Shown one piece after another: positions 54,864 to 63,982 of a stretch of DNA of 64,000 bases (its first letter is position 1; every line of letters begins with the position of its first letter). The notes beneath the pieces are model-generated. The model saw nothing but the letters and a program-made list of their open reading frames with translations. It did no database searches and was not told where the DNA came from. The DNA is from Oscillospiraceae bacterium (GTDB taxonomy: Bacteria > Bacillota > Clostridia > Oscillospirales > Ruminococcaceae), in NCBI GenBank assembly GCA_020024615.1, contig JAHHTP010000003.1, positions 19,066 through 83,065 of the forward strand. Direction: 5' to 3'. A program made the position numbers and the translations under genes.

Positions 54864-55223
54864 ATGAGCAAAAAAGTTCAAATTGCAGACAGCGAACTGC
54901 CTATCATGCAGGTATTATGGAAAAAAGGGGATTGTACCTCACCTGAGATTTTTGCGTCTATGGATAAAAATATCAGTACGCTAAAAACACTGCTCAAGCG
55001 CCTTGTCGATAAAGGTGCTGTGCAGGCCGAAGAAATTAATTCCCGCACCTATCGATACAGTGCTGTCGTTTCAGAAGAAGAATATGTAGCAGGGGCAAGA
55101 AAAAACTTTTTACAAACAGTTTTTGGCGGTTCCAAGGAGAAGATGCTTCTTAACTTTGTCAAAGAAGAAAATGTCACGAAAGAGGATTTGAAACATCTGC
55201 TGGAATTGATTGATAAGGAGTAG
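54864..55223 (+). CDS. BlaI/MecI/CopY family repressor
   Basis: A 119-residue winged-helix repressor (VLWKKGDCTSPEI, then ISTLKTLLKRLVDKGAV). The C-terminal dimerisation part contains LLNFVKEE, resembling the Asn-Phe bond where BlaI and MecI are cut after signal transduction. GGGGGG precedes the ATG. It lies 5 bp before the M56 gene and is preceded by two TTAC-4-GTAA dyads that it probably binds. Whether it controls a beta-lactam, cell-wall or other response cannot be told; no beta-lactamase gene is nearby. Confidence 0.9.
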   Translation: MSKKVQIADSELPIMQVLWKKGDCTSPEIFASMDKNISTLKTLLKRLVDKGAVQAEEINSRTYRYSAVVSEEEYVAGARKNFLQTVFGGSKEKMLLNFVKEENVTKEDLKHLLELIDKE

Positions 55224-55228
55224 TAGCG

Positions 55229-57331
55229 ATGCATAATTTTTTGAATGTACTAAACAAAATCTCATTTTGGGCAGCTCCTGTATTCTACAAACTACTTTTT
55301 ATGTCCTTAACTGCCGCTTTAGCAGGAATAGCTATTTTATTGATTGAAAAATTGTGGGATCGCAAAATATCACCATTATGGAAATATCTGATGTGGAGCG
55401 TCATGCTCGTTGCATTGTTGGTTCCGTTTAGACCGCAAAGTGATTTTTCTGTGGTGGAAAGAATCGAGCAGGTGCAGGACATTTCCTATCGAGATGAATA
55501 TGATGATGTAAGTTATGAATTGTTTATTTCACAGCAACAACCGAATTTACGGCCAGAAGAAGAACAGCAGATCCAAGAAATGGTTCATCAAGAAAAACAG
55601 CTATACTGGAAGTCCTTGATTTTTGATGTATTATTGCCTTTGCTTTGGTTGTTTGGGATGCTGACCTTTCTATTGTTTTTTATTGGAAGCAGGATACACT
55701 TTATGTGGAAACTGCAAAAAGGAAGGCATCCAAGCAAGAAATACACACAGATTATGCAACAATGCCAGGAAGAAATGGATATTCACCGAGATATTCCGAT
55801 TATCGTGCAGGATGTAGTCGCATCTCCAGCATTGACAGGTGTATTTTACCCGAAAATCTTACTGCCCACTTATATAGCAGATATGAACCAAAATGTCCTA
55901 CGCTTTGTCATTTTACACGAGTTGGGACACTATAAGCGCAAAGATTTATGGCTGAATGAATTGCTGTTGATCTTGCAGAGTGTGTATTGGTTTAATCCAG
56001 TTATTGGATATTTGTTTCAAAAAATGCGAGCAGATTTGGAATTGTTGAACGATAGTTTTGTTTTGAAGAAGATTGGAACAGAACAGAGTACGGAGTATGC
56101 CCGCTCATTGGTAGCAGTGTTAGGATACAGTCAAAATATTACATTGGTTCCTAAAATGCTCTGTATGGCACAGGGGAAGAAATATGTTGAAAGGAGAATC
56201 GGTATGATTAAGTGCAAAGAAGAATTTAAGAAACATCGTATCACAGTTGCTGTGACTGCTGTTGGCCTTATTATTGTGATTGCAGCATTGTTTTTAACAA
56301 CGGGTAAAGATTCCACAAAGCAGGAAAAACTTGTAGAAGAAATGCTGATGCAGGTATTTACTTTACCGGATGATAACATCATCAAGGCACAAAAGGCAAT
56401 GGAAGAAGGAAATCCGGTTCCGGATAAAGATCATCCAAATATTGCGGTTGTACCACCTGAAGTACAAAAACAGTTGGAAGATGCGATTGCTGTACATATC
56501 GGGGATTATTTCGAAACAGAGTATGCAAAACATCAAACTACAATACAAGGAAGTCTGTTTCCATACATTACTTATGTCGATTATACTGTTGTTCCGAAGG
56601 AAGTTTCTTTAGAGGGAGAAAATGGTCAATATAAATACATACTGAAAGTTCTGTGCAGCGATGAAACAGAAAAAAATGTAGAAAAAGAATTTGTTGGACG
56701 CGTTCAATTTAATGATAAAAATAAAATAACCTTTATTTCAGTTGATAGCATAAAAGAGGAAATCCGTTCTACAGAACAGATTGAAGAAGCGGGTTGTGCC
56801 ACTGGAACAGGAATTGAGGAACTCGGTTTTACAATCAGTGAACAGGAAAATGAGCAGATAGCACAACACATCAATCAGCCAGGATTTGTTAACCTGTTTA
56901 CTCGTTCTTATCCACCACAAGCTCATCAGTTATGGAAACCATTGCAACTAAAAGGCAAGGCGAACATGATTTGTGCATCTGTCAAATTTGCTGATGCAGT
57001 TGATGTGGCTGAAGTAGATTTGATGCTTCTATATGCTATTAAGAAAAAAGATGTTGGAACAGAACCATTGATTCGATTGGAAGCTGAGAATTATTTGGCG
57101 AACGATTTAGCGCCATATTTGTTTGCTGAAACCGATGAATGCTATATCTACGACTTGTATGCATTTAACAGAGAGCATAATGCAAATACCATGATTCGAC
57201 AGCAAATGGATTACTTTATCACCCAAGAAGGTGCTCAAGGCATAGATGGTACAAATATCGCAGATTATGCTGGATGGCTAATAGAAGCTAGAAAGTATTT
57301 AGAAGCAAATAAAGAAATTCTTCTCAATTAA
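55229..57331 (+). CDS. BlaR1-like M56 metallopeptidase with unusual sensor domain
   Basis: A 700-residue membrane protein. Helices lie near residues 10-32, 42-58 and 135-157; the cytosolic M56 zinc protease follows with H230-E-L-G-H234. A further helix at about 333-355 precedes a 340-residue extracytoplasmic domain. This domain does not show penicillin-binding-protein motifs (S-x-x-K, K-T-G) expected in BlaR1/MecR1, so it senses another signal. AAGGAG precedes the start, 5 bp after the repressor gene. The protease probably inactivates the repressor by cleavage on signal. Confidence 0.9.
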   Translation: MHNFLNVLNKISFWAAPVFYKLLFMSLTAALAGIAILLIEKLWDRKISPLWKYLMWSVMLVALLVPFRPQSDFSVVERIEQVQDISYRDEYDDVSYELFISQQQPNLRPEEEQQIQEMVHQEKQLYWKSLIFDVLLPLLWLFGMLTFLLFFIGSRIHFMWKLQKGRHPSKKYTQIMQQCQEEMDIHRDIPIIVQDVVASPALTGVFYPKILLPTYIADMNQNVLRFVILHELGHYKRKDLWLNELLLILQSVYWFNPVIGYLFQKMRADLELLNDSFVLKKIGTEQSTEYARSLVAVLGYSQNITLVPKMLCMAQGKKYVERRIGMIKCKEEFKKHRITVAVTAVGLIIVIAALFLTTGKDSTKQEKLVEEMLMQVFTLPDDNIIKAQKAMEEGNPVPDKDHPNIAVVPPEVQKQLEDAIAVHIGDYFETEYAKHQTTIQGSLFPYITYVDYTVVPKEVSLEGENGQYKYILKVLCSDETEKNVEKEFVGRVQFNDKNKITFISVDSIKEEIRSTEQIEEAGCATGTGIEELGFTISEQENEQIAQHINQPGFVNLFTRSYPPQAHQLWKPLQLKGKANMICASVKFADAVDVAEVDLMLLYAIKKKDVGTEPLIRLEAENYLANDLAPYLFAETDECYIYDLYAFNREHNANTMIRQQMDYFITQEGAQGIDGTNIADYAGWLIEARKYLEANKEILLN

Positions 57332-57428
57332 AACTTTGTTTAATCCAGCGCAAGCAGATGTCTATCTATGCGCTTTTGAAACAATTAAAATATATCTGTT
57401 AACAAGCCCTCATAGAAGATAACACAAA

Positions 57429-57451
57429 ACGCCGATCACAATGATCGGCGT
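57429..57451 (-). terminator. terminator of the DUF2264 gene
   Basis: ACGCCGATCA (57451-57442 on the minus strand) pairs with TGATCGGCGT, followed by TTTGTGTT. Little T-run on the plus strand. Confidence 0.75.
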
Positions 57452-57464
57452 AAAACATTGGTCA

Positions 57465-58613
57465 TCACTCATATAATGCGTGCTCACATTTGTGATTATT
57501 CCCTTTCCATAAAGACTTCATCGTCCAATCCATATCTGCATCACTCCAGAAAGGATCATCTTCTGATAAACCCAACGGGAGGAACACTTCCGAACACAGG
57601 TACAGACTACCAGTGGAGATGTACTCCTCTCCCATATCTGGCTGATGCCCACAAACACCAATTTGCAGCCAACCATTCTCATCAAACATATTATCAAAAG
57701 CCATCATATTTTTCATGACTGCTGTCAGCGCACAGCGTACCTGTGCTGGCGCAATGCCATCTTCCAATTTATGGTGATAAGCCGCCATCGCCAGAACATG
57801 GAATGCACCAAAGCGATAAGCCAGTGAACGGCCAATTAACGGATAGGTGCCTTCCGGCGAAATCAGATGCTCCTGATGGGTTGCGTAGTGCGATGCACGT
57901 TTCCATGCAGCTGCCTCGTAGCCTGCCCATTCTTTATATTGTTCATCTTTCACCTCTGTAATCACATCCAGCAGCATTGGCTGAATGACAAAGCTGTTAT
58001 AATAATCAAAATGGAAGTCATTTCCATCGCCATACCAGCCATCCCCTTTGTACCATTCGCTATGTTTCAGCAACGCATAGTCAATGCGCATTGGATCCCA
58101 GTCCGAAGCTTTTGCATAATGCAGCAAGCATTCAATCATAGCAGAAAACAGCAGCCAATTGTTTCTCGAAGGTCTGCGAGTACGGGTTTCGCGCATTGCA
58201 TTTAACAGGCGTTCTTTGGTAATATCATCCAGTGGATCCCACAATTCATGCGGTGCGCGTAAAATGCCTTCTGCCAAAAATGCAGCGTCAACAATCGGCT
58301 GAAACAGCTCTGAAAAATTCATTTTATCATTTGCATTCGGGTCAACAGCAACAGATAGGCATTTACGAACCAGTGCTGCATATTTCTGACGAAGTTTCTC
58401 TTCTTCTCCGGTCGCTTTGCTGCCGATCCATGGTGCCATACCAACCAAAATGCGTCCAAATCCTTCCAGATATGTAACCTTTTGGCATACCTCTATTTCA
58501 TACTTGCATTCAATTGGCATTTCTTTGCGCAGACAATCTCTGGAAAGTGCATCCAAAAACGGATCTACTATTTTCAACATCGTGTCTAACCAGTATTTTC
58601 TTGTTGTGTTCAT
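57465..58613 (-). CDS. DUF2264 domain protein
   Basis: A 382-residue protein covering the DUF2264 helical-toroid domain (YLEGFGRILVGMAPWI, then RNNWLLFSAMIECLL, WYGDGNDFHFDYYNSF, GTYPLIGRSLAYRFGAF). Family members accompany polysaccharide lyases and glycosidases, but activity is unproven. Cytosolic. The start at 58613 (MNTTRKYW) has GGGGGA 6 bp upstream; that of 58619 would be too close and 58652 lacks one. Single gene. Confidence 0.87.
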   Translation of the reverse strand: MNTTRKYWLDTMLKIVDPFLDALSRDCLRKEMPIECKYEIEVCQKVTYLEGFGRILVGMAPWIGSKATGEEEKLRQKYAALVRKCLSVAVDPNANDKMNFSELFQPIVDAAFLAEGILRAPHELWDPLDDITKERLLNAMRETRTRRPSRNNWLLFSAMIECLLHYAKASDWDPMRIDYALLKHSEWYKGDGWYGDGNDFHFDYYNSFVIQPMLLDVITEVKDEQYKEWAGYEAAAWKRASHYATHQEHLISPEGTYPLIGRSLAYRFGAFHVLAMAAYHHKLEDGIAPAQVRCALTAVMKNMMAFDNMFDENGWLQIGVCGHQPDMGEEYISTGSLYLCSEVFLPLGLSEDDPFWSDADMDWTMKSLWKGNNHKCEHALYE

Positions 58614-58768
58614 CTTCATTCCCCCAAATATTTTATAACAAGATACCATCAAGATTTTGCAACTGCAATCCTATCTTGTAATCAATTAGAGTTTATCACA
58701 GGAATCTATATTTTTCAATGAAATAATTGTAAATTTCATCATATATAGGAATATAAATCTAATACAAA

Positions 58769-58793
58769 ACCTCCTGCTAAAAAAGCAGGAGGT
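58769..58793 (-). terminator. terminator beyond the MATE operon
   Basis: ACCTCCTGCT/AGCAGGAGGT is a perfect 10-bp stem; on the minus strand TTTGTATTAG follows. It lies 113 bp past the MATE stop, so the transcript has a 3' tail without ORF. Confidence 0.8.
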
Positions 58794-58906
58794 CATTTGA
58801 TGATTCATCCCTCAGTTGTCTTTAGAATAATACCTACTGTAAGCCCATGCTGCCTTGCAGTGCTCTCTCTTTCGCGTACACCATCCTAGAAAAGCCAAAT
58901 ATTCGT

Positions 58907-60277
58907 TTAAGCATTCAACTGTTTGTCCATCATTTTAAATTCTCGCCAAATAAGCAAAATAGAAAGAACCGCTGTAATCCCATCTGCAATCGGTGCAGAA
59001 TACATAACACCATCAATTCCCATAAACATTGGCAAAAGAATCAATAACGGAAGCAGGAAAATAATCTGTCTGGTCAGAGATAAAAAGACACCTTTTCCCG
59101 TCTTACCAATCGAAGTAAATAAATTTGCTGTCAGCGGTTGCATACCATTGATAAAAGTAAAGAACATATAAATGCGGAAAAATCTTTCTGCAAAGATAAA
59201 GTATTCTTCACTTCCCGATCCAAAAATAGAAATAATCTGTCTTGGGAAGAACTGGAAAAGAAGAAATGCAATCGTCGAGATTGCAATAGCTGCGGCTGAG
59301 GCTTTCAAGAAAGCCTCCCGAACACGCTTGCCATCTTTCGCACCATAGTTAAAACTGATAATTGGCTGTATGCCTTGCGAAATACCAATGACAATAGCAA
59401 AGAAAATCATTCCTACTTTGGAGATAATTCCCGCACATGCCATCGGAATATCACTACCATAAATAGATTGTCCGCCATAATATGTCAAGGTGTTATTCAT
59501 CACGATTTGTACTAACATCATACTCATCTGATTTAAGAACGGTGCAATGCCCAATGACAGAATAGCCCACCAAGCAGAAAGCGACGGAATCCATGCTTTT
59601 AATGGAATATGGACCGTTTTGAATTTTACCAAATATAACAGTACCATAACACCAGATACAATCTGACCGATAATGGTAGCCCAAGCTGCACCTGCCATTC
59701 CCATATCAAAGGTAAAAATAAACAGTGGGTCTAGAACTGTGTTGATGATCGCTCCGGTCAGCGTACACATCATTGCATATTTGGGACTTCCGTCCGCACG
59801 CACAAGGTTACTGCCGCCTGTGGTGACAATCAAAAACGGAAAACCAAAGGATGTAATCCCGGAATAGGTTAGTGCATATTCTAAAACCTGGTCTGTGGCA
59901 CCAAAAGCGACCATCAGAGGTCGAAGAAAAATTCTGACAACAGTGCAAAGCAACACACCTAAAACCAGCATCATACCAATAGCACCGCCTGCAAAGTGAA
60001 CCGCCTTTTCTTTTTGATTGCGTCCCATCGCAAGATTAAAATTCGCCGCACCACCAATGCCGCATAGTAAGGATAACGCTGTACAAGTAATCGTCAAAGG
60101 AAACGCTACATTCGTTGCCGCATTTCCTAATACACCGACGCTTCGTCCAATGAAAAACTGATCTACTATGTTGTAGAGCGAACTGACCAGCATAGCAATG
60201 ATGCTCGGAATTGCGAATTTCACAATCAAGCGTTCTATTTTCTCTGTTCCCAAAAGATTTGAATTTGTTTGTTGCAT
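58907..60277 (-). CDS. MATE family efflux transporter
   Basis: A 456-residue, roughly 12-helix MATE exporter with PSIIAMLVSSLYNIVDQFFIG and the repeat FGFPFLIV. The ATG at 60277 follows AAAGGTG and lies one base past the stop of the MarR gene, so translation is coupled. The operon with a MarR repressor and two palindromes at its promoter is the classic layout of drug-inducible efflux. Substrate unknown. Confidence 0.92.
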   Translation of the reverse strand: MQQTNSNLLGTEKIERLIVKFAIPSIIAMLVSSLYNIVDQFFIGRSVGVLGNAATNVAFPLTITCTALSLLCGIGGAANFNLAMGRNQKEKAVHFAGGAIGMMLVLGVLLCTVVRIFLRPLMVAFGATDQVLEYALTYSGITSFGFPFLIVTTGGSNLVRADGSPKYAMMCTLTGAIINTVLDPLFIFTFDMGMAGAAWATIIGQIVSGVMVLLYLVKFKTVHIPLKAWIPSLSAWWAILSLGIAPFLNQMSMMLVQIVMNNTLTYYGGQSIYGSDIPMACAGIISKVGMIFFAIVIGISQGIQPIISFNYGAKDGKRVREAFLKASAAAIAISTIAFLLFQFFPRQIISIFGSGSEEYFIFAERFFRIYMFFTFINGMQPLTANLFTSIGKTGKGVFLSLTRQIIFLLPLLILLPMFMGIDGVMYSAPIADGITAVLSILLIWREFKMMDKQLNA

Positions 60278-60278
60278 A

Positions 60279-60728
60279 TTACACACCTTTCTGTTCCATT
60301 TCTTTTAAAACATATTCCGATTGGATTGCCATTTTTTCAATTCCGGACAATACCTCACTTTTTTCTTCCTTTGATAAAACGCTGGTTACATGACCCCACC
60401 ATTCACATAAATAACCTTTTAATTGCGGAATCAATTTCATCCCTTTTTCGGTAAGAGAAATTTCATATAATCTTGCGTTTTTCTCTGATTTTTTACGGAT
60501 GATAAAACCTTTTTCCTCTAGTTTTTTCATAACACGCACAGCCAAAGCCTCATCTACTGCCATGTGCTGACACATATCTTTCTGACTGCTGCCCGGATGT
60601 ACCGATAAATAAAATAAGAAATTATATTCTGAATATCCAATACCCAATTCTTTAATTTTATGAATCATGTATTTTTGTTCTCTACGATATAACATAGCAA
60701 TACTTTTCCCTAAAATTCTATTTTCCAT
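60279..60728 (-). CDS. MarR family transcriptional regulator
   Basis: A 149-residue winged-helix regulator (GSSQKDMCQHMAVDEALAVRVMKKLEEKGFI, with the wing RKKSEKNARLYE). The start at 60728 follows AAAGGAG by 6 bp. It is the first gene of the operon with the MATE exporter and should bind the two CTTGA-4-TCAAG dyads in its own promoter, derepressing efflux when a ligand binds. Confidence 0.92.
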   Translation of the reverse strand: MENRILGKSIAMLYRREQKYMIHKIKELGIGYSEYNFLFYLSVHPGSSQKDMCQHMAVDEALAVRVMKKLEEKGFIIRKKSEKNARLYEISLTEKGMKLIPQLKGYLCEWWGHVTSVLSKEEKSEVLSGIEKMAIQSEYVLKEMEQKGV

Positions 60729-60741
60729 ACCTTTCTCCTTT

Positions 60742-60790
60742 CTTGATAAGTCAAGTAATATTGTAATGCCATATACTTGATTTGTCAAGT
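60742..60790 (-). promoter_or_regulatory. promoter and double MarR-type operator
   Basis: On the minus strand TTGACA (60788-60783) and TACAAT (60765-60760) are 17 bp apart. The -35 lies inside the dyad CTTGA-4-TCAAG at 60776-60789, and the same dyad recurs at 60742-60755 over the transcription start, centres 34 bp apart. Confidence 0.82.
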
Positions 60791-61028
60791 GATTTTTTTA
60801 CAGATATCGACTTTTTTAGACTTTATGTGACATGCTCTTTTCCTCCTAATAGACATTATCCTTCATTAGGCACTGCTGTTATAACTTTAATATATCACAA
60901 TAAGTTATTTAAAAAAGTATCTGCTAACTGCCAATATTTATGATGGTAGTGGGAATAGAATGATGTATCATGAAATATTCATGCTGAATTTATTTTTATA
61001 TTAGGTCTCATTATTTTCCATAACTAGC

Positions 61029-61057
61029 TTTACAAAACCAAACAATTATGCTATACT
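61029..61057 (+). promoter_or_regulatory. promoter of the GHL6-type gene
   Basis: TTTACA (61029-61034) and TATACT (61052-61057) with 17-bp spacing; the -10 is extended by TGC. The remainder of 60791-61028 holds nothing I can support. Confidence 0.65.
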
Positions 61058-61120
61058 CAAAATAAATTTAATATTGTATTTTATATTTTTATAAATTATT
61101 ACAAAAAGGAAGGTTTTTCT

Positions 61121-63103
61121 ATGTGGTATCAAAAAGACTATCGTCGTATTTTTATGGATATGCACTTAAATGACAGCAATCCAAAAGAATATCTTTCAAA
61201 ACTTGATATTAACGATTTCGTTAAACACCTGAAAAAGGCAAATGCAACCAGCGTTGTTGTAAAAGCAAAATCACATGTTGGTCTGCATTACTGGCCAAGC
61301 AAATATGGTCGAATGCATGAAGGATTAAAACAACGGAAATTGGATTATGTCGGGGAAATGATTCAAAAATGTCACGAAAACAACATTAATGTCATTGTTT
61401 ATCTATCACAGATCTATGATAACTATGCGTACGATCATCATCCATCTTGGCGTATTGTCGATGAAAACGGTCGCACCTCTCGCGAACAAGGAGGACGTTA
61501 TGGTCTGGTTTGTCCAAACAATCCTGAATACCGTCAGTATGTCCGAGAAATTCTGCAAGAACTCAATACCCAGTATCAGTTTGAAGGTATGTTCTTAGAT
61601 ATGCCGTTTTGGCCGAGTGTGTGTTATTGCCCTGCTTGTCGGGAACGCTATTTCAAAGAAACCGGCAGAGATATTCCTCGAAAAATTGACTGGGATGATG
61701 CAGTATGGGTGGATTTTGCACATAGACGCCTGAATTGGATTGAAGAATTTATGATGGAGAGCACACAGGCTGTCAAAGAAATTCGCCCACAAGTCAGCAT
61801 TGAACATAACTTCGCTGGTGTTGGTAGTGACTGGGGATTATCCAATGCAGAAACCGGTCTGGCTGCCTGTGACTATGCTGGTGGCGATTATTACGGCGGA
61901 TATTTGCAGCAGAGTTTTATGTGTAAATACTATAACAATGTAACACCAAACAAGCCGTTTTGTTATATCACTTCACGCTGTGATCCAAACCTGTATTTCC
62001 ATACGGTTTCCCGCTCAAAACAGGATCTTCTGATCCACGCCATGAATGCGCTGATGCATAACGGTGCGTTTTCTATCTGTGATGCAATGAATCCAGATGG
62101 AACGATCACCAATGAAATATATGAAGGAGATATTGCCGAAGTATTCCATACGACAGCTCCATTGGAATCATATGTTAGTGGTCATATACTGGCAGAGGCT
62201 TCTATCCTGTACCATACGCGTCAAAAATCACAACCGAACTACATCCAATCTCCATTGAATATAGCAGATGTCCTGCATGAAAAAAATATCCTGTTTGATG
62301 TCATTGGCTGTAAAAATCTCAAAAATCTAAACACATCAGTTTTAAGCATTAACGATGTGCCAGCACTTTCTGACACAGAGATGCAGGAAATCGAACATTA
62401 TATCAATGCTGGCGGTAATTTATTTATCACAGGTATTTTGTGCCATCCTCGTTTGGAAGAACTGTTAGGTGTAAAAATAACCGGCAAGAGCCATTATCAT
62501 TACAGTTATTTAAATCCAACCACCTTGGGCACACCATATTTTACGAGTTTTTCCAAAAAAAGTCCTTATCCCATTGAGCACTTTGCTTGGGAATCTGAAA
62601 TCACAGAGGAAGGTGCCGAAGTATTAGCAACGCTCAGCTATCCGTACACCCTGCCGGATTCTAGTGATTTTGCTGCAATCCACTCCAATCCTCCGGGCAT
62701 CCATACCAAAATTCCTGGCGTAATTCGTCGCCAAATCGGAAAAGGCTCTATTATGTGGGTTGCTGCTCCATTAGAACTGACACAAGCAACCCACTGTCGA
62801 GAAACCACTGCAGCTCTCATAGAGTCTCTGATTGCAAAAAAACATCTTACCAGCAACGCACCTGAATTTGTAGAATTGCTGTCTTGGGAAAAGGACGGTC
62901 ACCGCTATCTTGGCGTTGTCAATCAGCAGCCAAAAACACCAGTATTCCCAATTTTCGGAATTACAGTGAACATTCCAGAGAAATTAAAGCAGATTAAGCC
63001 ATTAACACAGGAGGGTGAAGCTTTATCCGTCAGTTATGATGGTGAAAATACCATTCTCAAACTTCCTATCCTGAATGTTTTCCAGATGTATCAGTTGGAT
63101 TGA
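61121..63103 (+). CDS. GHL6-type glycoside hydrolase with beta-galactosidase-like trimerisation domain
   Basis: A 660-residue protein. Residues about 5-330 form a TIM barrel of the hypothetical glycosyl hydrolase 6 (GHL6)/alpha-L-fucosidase-like group: FVKHLKKANATSVVVKAKSH, then VIVYLSQIYD and GMFLDMPFWP, whose Asp is a candidate catalytic residue. CPACRERY may bind a metal. Residues about 370-560 resemble the beta-galactosidase trimerisation (Rossmann-like) domain. No signal peptide. AAAAGGAAGG precedes the ATG. The sugar specificity cannot be told; fucosidase is often assigned automatically to this group. Single gene. Confidence 0.83.
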   Translation: MWYQKDYRRIFMDMHLNDSNPKEYLSKLDINDFVKHLKKANATSVVVKAKSHVGLHYWPSKYGRMHEGLKQRKLDYVGEMIQKCHENNINVIVYLSQIYDNYAYDHHPSWRIVDENGRTSREQGGRYGLVCPNNPEYRQYVREILQELNTQYQFEGMFLDMPFWPSVCYCPACRERYFKETGRDIPRKIDWDDAVWVDFAHRRLNWIEEFMMESTQAVKEIRPQVSIEHNFAGVGSDWGLSNAETGLAACDYAGGDYYGGYLQQSFMCKYYNNVTPNKPFCYITSRCDPNLYFHTVSRSKQDLLIHAMNALMHNGAFSICDAMNPDGTITNEIYEGDIAEVFHTTAPLESYVSGHILAEASILYHTRQKSQPNYIQSPLNIADVLHEKNILFDVIGCKNLKNLNTSVLSINDVPALSDTEMQEIEHYINAGGNLFITGILCHPRLEELLGVKITGKSHYHYSYLNPTTLGTPYFTSFSKKSPYPIEHFAWESEITEEGAEVLATLSYPYTLPDSSDFAAIHSNPPGIHTKIPGVIRRQIGKGSIMWVAAPLELTQATHCRETTAALIESLIAKKHLTSNAPEFVELLSWEKDGHRYLGVVNQQPKTPVFPIFGITVNIPEKLKQIKPLTQEGEALSVSYDGENTILKLPILNVFQMYQLD

Positions 63104-63130
63104 CATAGACATTGAATCATAGCACAAAAG

Positions 63131-63156
63131 CACCGTATTACTACGGTGTTTTTTTA
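63131..63156 (+). terminator. terminator of the GHL6-type gene
   Basis: CACCGTA (63131-63137) pairs with TACGGTG (63142-63148), followed by a run of T. Confidence 0.85.
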
Positions 63157-63416
63157 ATAAATTCAAAACGATAAATTTTATGGACTGCATACAAAAGAAA
63201 TTCCTATTTCGTAACACTTTTTACAAGGCGTATACCCTTTTTCCATTTTCTAGATATTACTGCAATTATTTTAATTTTTTCCTCAAATCATACGATTACG
63301 ATAGTCAAAATTCTGCTTTCCACCATCTTTAATATATCTCCCTCTGACCTCCCCCATCGCTCGCCCTTGCAAGTTGCCATCTTGCATGTGCCCTATTCTT
63401 TTCTATTTTGGATGTC

Positions 63417-63445
63417 TTGAATTTCCCTTAGTTATTTGGTATAAT
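63417..63445 (+). promoter_or_regulatory. orphan promoter-like sequence
   Basis: TTGAAT (63417-63422) and TATAAT (63440-63445) are 17 bp apart, and the -10 is extended (TGG). No ORF or recognisable RNA follows on the plus strand, so it may be a chance match or drive a small transcript. Confidence 0.35.
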
Positions 63446-63456
63446 AAATTTGAAAA

Positions 63457-63491
63457 CCAAAAATCTCGCTTCCTGTATTTAGAAAACGAGA
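63457..63491 (-). terminator. terminator of the right-end gene remnant
   Basis: On the minus strand TCTCGTTTTC (63491-63482) pairs with GGAAGCGAGA (63473-63464) with G-U pairs, followed by TTTTTGG. Confidence 0.6.
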
Positions 63492-63561
63492 CTCTTTGGA
63501 GTGAGTGAACAGTTTTGAACCCTCATCCAAATTTGCAAAGTATTTCTGGCGTATTGAAATT

Positions 63562-63717
63562 TTATTTTTTCTCGTCAGAATCCTCATTTGCAGCAATTGT
63601 CCTTTTAAACAAATGAACAATAACCTGGTTCAGCTGGGTCGCATTCTGTTTCATTATAACTGGAACAGCAGTTTGAACTTCAACCGCTTTCCGTGCATCA
63701 CCAGCAACCTTTTCGTA
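63562..63717 (-). pseudogene. C-terminal fragment of an unknown gene
   Basis: The minus-strand frame reads 51 codons ending in TAA (fragment begins YEKVAGDARKAVEVQ and ends ANEDSDEKK), with residue use that looks like real protein, but it is preceded by two in-frame TAA codons and has no start. A well-formed terminator lies 70 bp downstream. I do not recognise the family. It may be a 5'-deleted gene or a frameshifted one. Confidence 0.4.
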
Positions 63718-63982
63718 TTATTATAAAGCCCAGATTGAAAAACGAATTTGTTTATACTATCATATAGTTAACCACAACCAATCGCAAATAAGAAACATGG
63801 CTCTGAGAAAGTAGGAGCATTTATCGCTTTACAGAATAGAACCATTTTATGCGATTTGTTCGGCTTTGTGGACATTTACGATAGGAGTCTGTGTGGTATA
63901 TGGGTGATAGGGAGTTTAAGCAGTATGTATAAGGCAGTATGCTTCGCTGGATAAAATCATTTATGAGAGAAAGGTATGCAGT
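63718..63982. other. gene-free stretch near the right edge
   Basis: No start codon with ribosome site and no long frame is found; one plus-strand frame without a start is open over about 50 codons but resembles nothing I know. The whole interval 63157-63982 lacks an intact gene. Confidence 0.4.

Noticed and set aside
55229..57331. Classical beta-lactam sensor BlaR1/MecR1
   Set aside because: The external domain lacks penicillin-binding motifs and no beta-lactamase or PBP2a gene is nearby.
11300..60277. The two MATE genes as a recent duplication
   Set aside because: Their products differ strongly in sequence; only general family motifs are shared.
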